Assembly: GCA_938082505.1 (NCBI GenBank)
Contig: CALLLH010000005.1
Location: 1-64,000, forward strand
Reading direction: 5' to 3'
Length of the DNA stretch: 64,000 nucleotides
Source of the DNA: an uncultured Flavobacteriales bacterium
GTDB lineage: Bacteria > Bacteroidota > Bacteroidia > Flavobacteriales_D > Sanyastnellaceae
Made by a program: the position numbers and the translations under genes. Shown here piece by piece: positions 9,797 through 17,956 of the stretch. The notes below the pieces were generated by a model, which saw only the letters and a list, made by a program, of their open reading frames with translations, did not search any database and had not been told where the DNA came from. The first letter of the stretch is position 1; each line of letters opens with the position of its first letter.

Positions 9797-12214
9797 ATGC
9801 GACGCAATGGATCTCCCATCCCCTTCCCCGCCCACTGGCTGAAAGCCGGCTTGATGCTGCTCGGCTTCCTCGCGGTTACGACCGGGTTCGCCCAGACCGT
9901 TCCCATCCTCTCGGGATCCGTGGTCGACGGTACCAATGGAGAAAAGCTACCCGGTGCCGTGGTCATGTTGGGGGCATCCTCCGCGCTGACCGACATCAAT
10001 GGCCAATTCACTGTGCCCCTCGACAAAGAGGGAAACCGAAATCTACGGGTGCGCTTCGTCGGATATGTCGAGTGGTCCAACACCCTCGATGCCTGGCAAG
10101 GAGCGAAAACATTGGCAGTTTCCCTTGAACCTGACGTTGCCCGCATCGGAACGGCCGTCATTTCCGCCGGACGTTTCGAGCAGGACCTGGGCGAAGTCAG
10201 TGTCTCCATCGATGTCCTGCCGCCCGAATTGGTCAACCAAGGGGCTCCGACCAGCGCGGACCAGAGCCTGTCCCGCACACCCGGGGTGACCATCGTCGAC
10301 AGCGAGCCCCAAATCAGGGGAGGGAGCGGATACAGCTTTGGAGCCGGCTCCCGGGTGGCCGTATTGCTCGATGGCCTTCCCGTGCTCAGCGGTGATGCCG
10401 GGCGGCCTACCTGGGGCTTCCTGCCACTCGAGAACCTCGAGCAGGTCGAGATCGTCAAGGGGGCAAGCAGCGTACTGTACGGCTCTTCCGCCCTGAGCGG
10501 CGTCATCCAATTCCGCACCGCATTTCCGGACCCTGAACCTTTGACCCGCATCACGGTCCAGCACGGCGTCCACAGCGACCCGGGGAACGGACGCAAGTAT
10601 TGGAACCAAACCCTGATGCAGAGCAGCACTTCCTGGCTCCATACCCGACGCCTCGCCAATGGCGACGGCCTCAGTTTCGGGGGACAATGGCTCGGCAGCG
10701 ATGGCCACAAGGGGCCCCAGATCAACCCCGCAACAGGATTGGCGCACAGCAGGGGGTACAATCCCTTTACGGTGGACCATTACGATGCAGAACGCCAATG
10801 GCGCGTCAACGGCGCTTGGCAACACGCCCCGAAAAATGGCGGATGGGGGTACGGAATCCGCGGCAACGCGATCTCCGGAGAAGGAATCAGCACCCTCATC
10901 TGGAACAACGCAGACACCGGATTTTACGCCGCCACACCGGGGGCGGATACCCGCACGGTGCAACGCATGGTGACCCTTGACCCCCACGTGGAGCGGGCCG
11001 TCGGACCATGGAACCACCGGCTGCAAGGGCGTTTCCTCCGCCTCATCAACGACAACGACAACAACCAGGCCAACGAATCCTCCACCTGGCAGGCAGAATA
11101 CCGGTCCCGATACCGCAACGAGCATTGGACCGCGACCGGCGGGCTCTATGGACAAGGCACCCGAAGTGTTGCGGAGCTCTACGGAGCAGGGGTGGGCGAC
11201 ACGGTCCATCACGCCGCCAACAGGGCCGCCTACCTCCAGGTCGACGCCGAACCCCATGACAGGGTACACGTGACCTTGGGCAGCCGGTACGAACACTTCG
11301 TGCTCGACAGTGCATCCCAGGGAACCACCGTTTTCCGAGCAGGACTGAACTACCGTTTCGGACAAGCCAGCTTTTTGCGGGCGAGCCTCGGACAGGGCTT
11401 CCGCTTCCCGAGCATCGCGGAGAAGTTCATCCGCACCACGGTGGGAGGCATCAGTGTGTTTCCGTCGCTCGACGTCCGTCCGGAATCCTCCACCAACATG
11501 GAAATCGGCATCAAGCAGGGGTTCCGCTTTGGGCCTGACGGCCAATGGAAAGGCTTCCTCGATGTAGCCGTATTCCAGCAGGATTTCGAAAACTTCATTG
11601 AGTACACCTTCGGTCTTTGGGGCAGCACCGGAAACGGACTGCTCGATCTGGGTTTCAGAAGCGTCAATACCGGAAAGGCGCGGGTCTCGGGGTTGGAGTG
11701 GAGCACCATGGGCCAAGGAGAAACCGGGGCATGGAAAGTCCAGTGGCTCATCGGCCAGACCCTGCTTGACCCCATCAGCCTCACGCCCGACTCCATCTAC
11801 GCGGAATTTCCAACCATTTCCGGCGGTGTCAGCTACGCGTCCACAAGCTCGGATACCACGGACCAGACCCTGAAATACCGCATACTCAACACCTTTCGTT
11901 CCAACCTGAGCATGCAGCACTCCTCCGGATGGACCCTGGGTTGGAACGCTGCCCGAAACACCACCATACGCAACATCGACAAAGCCTTCATCGACATCGA
12001 GAGTCTGGGGTTGCTGGAGTACGGGTTGATTGACTGGTTGGCAGAAAGACCCGAAATCCAATGGCTGCATGACTTCCAATTCGGCCGGAAATTGGATGAC
12101 CATCACCACGTGGAATTGATCGTGCGCAATGCCGCCAACCTCAATTACGCCCTGCGGCCACTCGCCGCAGAAGCCAATCGGCTGTGGTTGGTCCGATACA
12201 CCTTCACTCCTTGA
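9797..12214 (+). CDS. TonB-dependent outer membrane receptor with carboxypeptidase-regulatory-like N-terminal domain
   Basis: [24 protein letters not shown]..., plug motif [14 protein letters not shown]...[32 protein letters not shown]-like; signal peptide [33 protein letters not shown]. Confidence 0.9.
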   Translation: [805 protein letters not shown]

Positions 12215-12930
12215 AGATCATCGCGATCATACCCGCGCGCATGGCATCCTCCCGGCTTCCGGGCAAACCGCTCGCTGAAATCGCTGGAATCCCCATGGTC
12301 GTGCACACCTGGCGTGCCGCCTCACGACACCCGGGCATCGCGCGCGTCATCGTCGCCACGGACGACCAAGCCATCGCCGAGGCCGTCCGCACGGCAGGCG
12401 GCGAGGCCAACATGACCGGCGTTCATGTGTCCGGGACGGACCGGTGCCATGAAGTCTGGTTGGGGCTCGGTTCTCCGGACACCCCGATCCTGAACCTCCA
12501 AGGAGACGAGCCCTTCCCGGATGCCGCACACCTCGATGCCATGTGCACGGCACTCCAACGTGGGACGTGGGATGTGGTGACCCCCATGCGGACCGCCCAT
12601 CCCGGGGAAATCGAACAGCCGGAAAGGGTCAAAGTGGCCACCGACGAGAATGGCCGAGCCCTGTCTTTTTCACGCGCTCCGACGGCCCATCAGGCCACCG
12701 GGGGCATTCACATCGGCATCTACGGATTTGCTCCTGGCATGCTGGGCCATTGCGCCTCATTGCCCGAAGGCCTGCTGGAAAAGAAGGAGAAACTGGAACA
12801 ATTGCGTTGGCTCGAAGCCGGGGTCAGCATTGGCGTTGTCCATGTCACGGATGCAACCGGTCCCGGCTCGGTGGACACCCCTGATGACCTCGAGCGCGTT
12901 CGCAATTGGTACGCCGCCAACAACACCTGA
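12211..12930 (+). CDS. kdsB: 3-deoxy-manno-octulosonate cytidylyltransferase
   Basis: LKIIAIIPARMASSRLPGKPLAEIAGIPMVVHTW, VIVATDDQAIAEAV, NLQGDEPF; probable TTG start at 12211 overlapping upstream TGA. Confidence 0.92.
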   Translation: MKIIAIIPARMASSRLPGKPLAEIAGIPMVVHTWRAASRHPGIARVIVATDDQAIAEAVRTAGGEANMTGVHVSGTDRCHEVWLGLGSPDTPILNLQGDEPFPDAAHLDAMCTALQRGTWDVVTPMRTAHPGEIEQPERVKVATDENGRALSFSRAPTAHQATGGIHIGIYGFAPGMLGHCASLPEGLLEKKEKLEQLRWLEAGVSIGVVHVTDATGPGSVDTPDDLERVRNWYAANNT

Positions 12931-12991
12931 ATGACCATTGTCGGCGTTACTTGGAGGGTAGCAGATATAATCGCCTTATTTTCGGCTCACT

Positions 12992-14059
12992 ATGGTTTCT
13001 TTCCGGGATACCGAATTCCTGATACAAGCGCTCCCTCTGCTGCTCCATGACCACGATTGCCTGGTCATTCCCAAGTTCGGAGGGTTCGTGGCACACCCGG
13101 TTCCGGCCCGTTTTGACGAGGACAAGGGGGAATGGGTTCCCCCTGGACGCAATGTCGCGTTCAACCCGAAACTCAAGGTGAGGGATGGCCTGCTCGAACA
13201 GGAAATCCGGAGGGCGACAGGATGCCGCAATGAGGCAGCAACGGAACTGATCGACAACGAAGTAGCGGCCTTGCAAGCGCACCTCGAATCCGGAGGTACC
13301 CGTGACATCCCCGGTCTGGGTCGGCTCTACCTGACGGCAAATGGTACCGTAGGATTCGCACCCGAAGCCCGTTTGGGAGAGCGCTATGCCCCCCCTGGAC
13401 TGGGCCGCATTGCTTGGCTCGACCTCCAATCAACACCCGAGGCGAAGGAGGAAACCGAGATCCCGGTCATTCCCGTCGCGGGGAAAGAGACCAACGTCAC
13501 ATCCGAACCGGAACCCGCAGAAGAGGAGGATCAACAAGGGCTGTCGGTCGGACACTGGGCACGTTCGGCTGCGGCCATCCTGCTTCTTCCATTGCTTGTT
13601 GGAGGATCCCTGTGGTGGGGCCAAAGAGACGGCGCCCAATTCGAGATGCTCTCCTTCTCCGAACCCGAACCGACTGACTATCTCCCCCGCATCGAAGGCG
13701 AGGACATCCGGTTTCCGGAAACGGAGGACACCGATGTCCTGGCATTCCTCGATCCGAATGCGCCTGACCTGGATCCCGCATCCTACAATGAAGCGGTCAT
13801 GGTGCTCCCCGTTCCTCAGCCCCTGTCCTCAGGCTGCAGCCACCACGTCATTGCGGGCACATTCACAGAAATGCCCCGCGCTGCCGGTCTGGCGAGGCGC
13901 CTGGAAGCTCTCGGATATGCGACTTCCATCCTGCCCGGTCCTGGTGGAGCTCACCGCGTGTCCTCAGGCTGCTTCAACGATCCTGCAACAGCACTCGAAT
14001 TCCGACAGGGGTTGAAAGCGCTCCACGGAATGGATCAAGCGTGGATTCTCCATCTGTGA
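12992..14059 (+). CDS. HU-like (CCDC81-type prokaryotic) domain + TM + SPOR domain protein
   Basis: LPLLLHDHDCLVIPKFGGFVAHPVPARFD...GRNVAFNPKLKVRDGLLEQEI N-terminus; TM SAAAILLLPLLVGGSLWWG; C-terminal SPOR-like HHVIAGTFTEMPRAAGLARRLEALGYATSILPG. Confidence 0.75.
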   Translation: MVSFRDTEFLIQALPLLLHDHDCLVIPKFGGFVAHPVPARFDEDKGEWVPPGRNVAFNPKLKVRDGLLEQEIRRATGCRNEAATELIDNEVAALQAHLESGGTRDIPGLGRLYLTANGTVGFAPEARLGERYAPPGLGRIAWLDLQSTPEAKEETEIPVIPVAGKETNVTSEPEPAEEEDQQGLSVGHWARSAAAILLLPLLVGGSLWWGQRDGAQFEMLSFSEPEPTDYLPRIEGEDIRFPETEDTDVLAFLDPNAPDLDPASYNEAVMVLPVPQPLSSGCSHHVIAGTFTEMPRAAGLARRLEALGYATSILPGPGGAHRVSSGCFNDPATALEFRQGLKALHGMDQAWILHL

Positions 14060-14071
14060 TCCACTGCCGCA

Positions 14072-14746
14072 ATGCCCAGCCAAGCCCTTTTCCCGATTGA
14101 TTGGAAACAACTGGATCACATTGTACTGGATTTCGGTGGCGTGCTCTATGAGTTGGACTACGACCGAACCATCCATGCCTTCGCAAGGTTGGGCTTGGAC
14201 AATTTCGGAGAGCGGTTCAATCCAAAGCTTCAGGATACCCTGTTCGATAGCCTAGAATGCGGGGAAATCAGCGAAGAGGATTTCCTGAATTCTCTGAAAA
14301 ATCATTGCTCCCCTGAAACTGAAGTAGAAGACGTCCGCAAGGCTTGGAACGCCATGCTCCTCGGGTTGCGCCCCAACGCACTGCCCTGGTTGGAGTCCTT
14401 GGGTCAGTATTTCGATCTGCTCCTGTTCAGCAATACCAACGCCATCCATGCATCGCACTTCGAACAGGACATCCTGGGTACCAAGGGCCGTCGTTTCTCA
14501 GAGAGTTTCAGGCAAATCATATACAGCCATCGTTTGGGCCTGAGAAAGCCCGAAACAGAGGCCTTCGTGCAAGTGGCCACTCAGTTTGAGCTCAATCCCG
14601 AGAAAACCCTGTTCATCGACGACAACAAGGGCAATGTTGCCGGAGCCATTTCCGCCGGCTGGTCAGCGGTGCATTTCGACATTCTCCACCACTCGCTCCC
14701 GCGTTTCCTTCGAGGCATCGGATACGAGGACTTCCTCAACGACTGA
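14072..14746 (+). CDS. HAD-family hydrolase
   Basis: IVLDFGGVLYELDYD, LLLFSNTNAIH, GLRKPETEAF, LFIDDNKGNVAGAISAGW. Confidence 0.88.
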   Translation: MPSQALFPIDWKQLDHIVLDFGGVLYELDYDRTIHAFARLGLDNFGERFNPKLQDTLFDSLECGEISEEDFLNSLKNHCSPETEVEDVRKAWNAMLLGLRPNALPWLESLGQYFDLLLFSNTNAIHASHFEQDILGTKGRRFSESFRQIIYSHRLGLRKPETEAFVQVATQFELNPEKTLFIDDNKGNVAGAISAGWSAVHFDILHHSLPRFLRGIGYEDFLND

Positions 14747-14761
14747 CCGCACGGCCGGACT

Positions 14762-16204
14762 TCAGTGCCACATCCCCTTACCCGTGCCGAGGTCGTTCTT
14801 TCGGCGCCGCTTCTTGTCCTTGGCATAACCCATATCGAAAGAGAGGCCCGCTTGGCCTTGCATGTGCCGCGACTCCAGCGGCAGCAGGAAGCCCGGCACG
14901 TGCCGTGAAGAGATGGACAACCGTATGGGCCCACCGCGCAGGGACAATCCGCCCCCCCACAGCCAACCACCTTGATGATACTGGGCCTGCGCATGCACCG
15001 TGACATTGCCGCGCAGACGATAGGTCAGGCCGAACAATCCACCCTCCCTGACGCGACCAAAGCTGAACTGCCTGTATGCCAGTGCACTGACCTCCAGCGA
15101 TTCATGGGGCCGAAACCGAATCCCGAATCTCCATGTCTCACGGATGCGCGTATCGAATGCTGCCGCAACGCCAGGCGTTGACTGCACCGAAAAAGCCCCG
15201 GATAAGGAGTCCTGCATCCCAGCCTGCCAATCCTCGAAGAGGTTTGGCACGGAGTCCAGGGACACGGAGTCCAATCCATTGTACTCCTCCACCAGATCAA
15301 TGCCTTCCAGCACGAAGTTGGACGGGTCCAACTGCTTCCCGGAAAGCGACTCCAACCAGCGCAGCCCTCCACGGCCCTCCACGGCACCCTCCAGCTCCAC
15401 CTTGGGCGTCAAGCGCCAACGGAATCCATAATCGAAAGCCACTCCGGCACCGATGGTTTCGGGCACACCTCCGTCTCCTGGCAACGCCACCTCAACGCCA
15501 GCCAGCAGAGAGTCCAGGTCTAGCCCGGCTGAATTCAAGGTCGCCTGGCCAGACAAATCCCAGCTGTAATCAAGGGTATCCGTAGTCCAGACCGCATCGA
15601 AATCCTCGAGCCCGAAAGCAGCGACGCCGTTGAGCAAGTGGATTCCCCAGCCCAACCAAAGTTTGTCCTCCTTGGCCATGGCCCCGACACTCAGTCCATG
15701 GTCGAGGTAGGCCTGAGCATTGAATCCGAATTCCGAAAATGAAATGGGCCGGCCGATGTTGTCGGGGTGCCCGTTGCCCCTCCATGCAACATCAAACAAA
15801 TCCCGGTCATAGGAAAATTGCTGTTCGGCGACAACCCGGCTGCGCAATCTGAATTCAAACCGCTCCTTTTCCCGGAAACCGAGAGAGAACAGGGGAACCT
15901 CACTCCTCAACCCCAAAGTTTCGAATGGATCCATGCTTTCGAGCAGTGCCATCGGGTCCACCGCCCCGTCCTGGCCGATGAAGTCGATGTACCGGGGTCC
16001 GGAATGGTCCACCTCCAACTGGAATCCCGAAAGCCCCCCGATCAGGAGGTGACTCCCGGATGGGTGCAGGATGGCCGGATTGCTCCATCCGGCCTGCCCC
16101 CATTCGGGCAAAATCTCCATGGGTCCCAACTGTGCGCGCAAACCGACAGAGGGAACCGAGACAAGCACGAGCCACAAGGCGACTTTGAATCTGATCCTCC
16201 CCAT
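14762..16204 (-). CDS. DUF5723-like outer membrane protein
   Basis: Signal peptide then ILPEWGQAGWSNPAILHPSGSHLLIGGLSGFQLEV...; beta-rich sequence resembling DUF5723 family. Confidence 0.6.
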   Translation of the reverse strand: MGRIRFKVALWLVLVSVPSVGLRAQLGPMEILPEWGQAGWSNPAILHPSGSHLLIGGLSGFQLEVDHSGPRYIDFIGQDGAVDPMALLESMDPFETLGLRSEVPLFSLGFREKERFEFRLRSRVVAEQQFSYDRDLFDVAWRGNGHPDNIGRPISFSEFGFNAQAYLDHGLSVGAMAKEDKLWLGWGIHLLNGVAAFGLEDFDAVWTTDTLDYSWDLSGQATLNSAGLDLDSLLAGVEVALPGDGGVPETIGAGVAFDYGFRWRLTPKVELEGAVEGRGGLRWLESLSGKQLDPSNFVLEGIDLVEEYNGLDSVSLDSVPNLFEDWQAGMQDSLSGAFSVQSTPGVAAAFDTRIRETWRFGIRFRPHESLEVSALAYRQFSFGRVREGGLFGLTYRLRGNVTVHAQAQYHQGGWLWGGGLSLRGGPIRLSISSRHVPGFLLPLESRHMQGQAGLSFDMGYAKDKKRRRKNDLGTGKGMWH

Positions 16205-16205
16205 C

Positions 16206-17864
16206 CTACTGTGCGATCCTCAAGAACAACTTGGCCCCTAGCTCCATTCCGAGGCCCTGATCCTGCGTCAACCGGACCATCGAGCCTTGATCAGCATCGG
16301 CGGTGGCGGACCACGCCCGAAGCACCGCGTACTCCACCGTCCTCAACACATCCGCCCGTTCCCAATCAAAGAAGAAATCATGGACGAATACCGCGGGCTC
16401 CACGGGAAGCCCGTCTGAATCCACCTCAGGCACGGAAAACAAAGCCAAGGGAGACAGGGAGAGGCTGTCGACCGCCATGCCATTGGAGTCAAGCAGGACC
16501 ACGGCAACATCCACCCCGAAGGGAAAGCCGTTGTGCAGAATGAGCCGCAACTCAGCGGAATCCAGTTCAACCACCTCATCCTCCAGCCCAAGTGAAAGCT
16601 CGAGCGTGTCCCGGAAATCCAATTGACCCACACGGAGCGCCAAGGGAATCTCCGCACTGAACTCCGCCGTCACGTATCCATCCGCATCGACGAAATTGGG
16701 TGCGGAAAGGTTCACCCCGTTTGGATTGGCGCGGACCCAAGCCGACAATTCAAGCTCGCGCGGCTCCACACTGAACAGTGACGTGACGTTGCTGTTCGTC
16801 TCATCGATGGTCCAGCTCACTTCCGAAGGCGATTGCACGCTTCCTTGGGCCGGAGGCACCAACAAAGGTCCTGTCTCGGCGTTCAACTCAACGACCACGA
16901 CCCCCCCTTCCAGGGCCCTCAATTCCACTGAATCCAAAATCGCTTCCACTCCGAACGCATTGGTGATGTCCAAGGTGACGGAAGCCTGCTCAATCTCGAC
17001 ACCGGCCACTGTAAAACGCTCGTCAACCCAATCAAACGTGGTGGTCCCCTCCTCGAGGAGGATGTTGGAAGAACCAAAGTCGCCCTCAACACGCTCGAAT
17101 ACGAGGTCTTCCATGATGAACTCGGCAGACAGGGCCTCACCGGCCACTGCCGTATGTGCTTCATCGTTGATGACGAAAACATCGAAAAAAGCCGTGATCA
17201 GATTCGTGTCCTGAACGTTGGGGTTTTCCGGGAGGATGCGCCAGTTGGAGAGGTCCTCCGTGAATTGGAGCGGTCCGTTGGACAACATCTCCGACGTCCA
17301 CACGGCCGACCAAGGCATGCCGACCGGATCGAGCAGGTTGGGTATGGTGATCTGGCCCTCCACTTCATCACCGAGCGTGGATTCCACAGTGAAGGACAGG
17401 TGACCTTGTGCCAGGTCCACAGAGGAAATCAGCGCTCCGGGAGGGTTGTCGACAATCATCTCCGCCAGGAGGGTGTCGGACAAAGGGATCACGGTGCCTG
17501 CAGAGGTGATGTTGATGGCCGAAGCAAGGGCATCATCCAGCACCAGGTCCGCCGATTTCAGCACATCCGGAATCTCCAGCCATTCCTCTGCCAGTGTTCC
17601 GGAAAATGACTCGGAATAAACGAAGACCAATTGGCCTCCTCCCCCATCCACGATGGGCACCGTATCCAGGTTGTTCGAGAGCAACTCGAGGACATCCGAC
17701 AAATCGAATCGGGTATCCACGAGGGGGACGGCCATCACCGGCGTCCAGTCGGGCACGCTGAACTCTTCCGCCGGCTTCTCGCAAGCCGTCAACAACAGCG
17801 CCACCAACACCCCCAAGACCCCTTGAAGGGCCCTCACTCCCCGGAAAACACTCGCTGTTGGCAT
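16206..17864 (-). CDS. predicted lipoprotein of unknown function
   Basis: Lipobox LVALLLTACEKPAEEF; beta-rich 550-aa sequence; ends 1 nt before the DUF5723-like gene. Confidence 0.6.
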   Translation of the reverse strand: MPTASVFRGVRALQGVLGVLVALLLTACEKPAEEFSVPDWTPVMAVPLVDTRFDLSDVLELLSNNLDTVPIVDGGGGQLVFVYSESFSGTLAEEWLEIPDVLKSADLVLDDALASAINITSAGTVIPLSDTLLAEMIVDNPPGALISSVDLAQGHLSFTVESTLGDEVEGQITIPNLLDPVGMPWSAVWTSEMLSNGPLQFTEDLSNWRILPENPNVQDTNLITAFFDVFVINDEAHTAVAGEALSAEFIMEDLVFERVEGDFGSSNILLEEGTTTFDWVDERFTVAGVEIEQASVTLDITNAFGVEAILDSVELRALEGGVVVVELNAETGPLLVPPAQGSVQSPSEVSWTIDETNSNVTSLFSVEPRELELSAWVRANPNGVNLSAPNFVDADGYVTAEFSAEIPLALRVGQLDFRDTLELSLGLEDEVVELDSAELRLILHNGFPFGVDVAVVLLDSNGMAVDSLSLSPLALFSVPEVDSDGLPVEPAVFVHDFFFDWERADVLRTVEYAVLRAWSATADADQGSMVRLTQDQGLGMELGAKLFLRIAQ

Positions 17865-17956
17865 GGTCAGCAAATTTACGCCGTCCATCCGCAAAGGTTA
17901 CAGCCGAAGAGCGCCTTCGGAATCAGCTGACAGGTTGGAACGATCGGCTTTTTGGA

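Noticed and set aside
9718-10761. N-terminal part of the 716-aa ORF in the dprA frame
   Set aside because: Overlaps the TonB receptor coding region; DprA homology begins at the ATG at 9717.
10043-12109. 688-aa minus-strand ORF
   Set aside because: Antisense to the TonB-dependent receptor gene.
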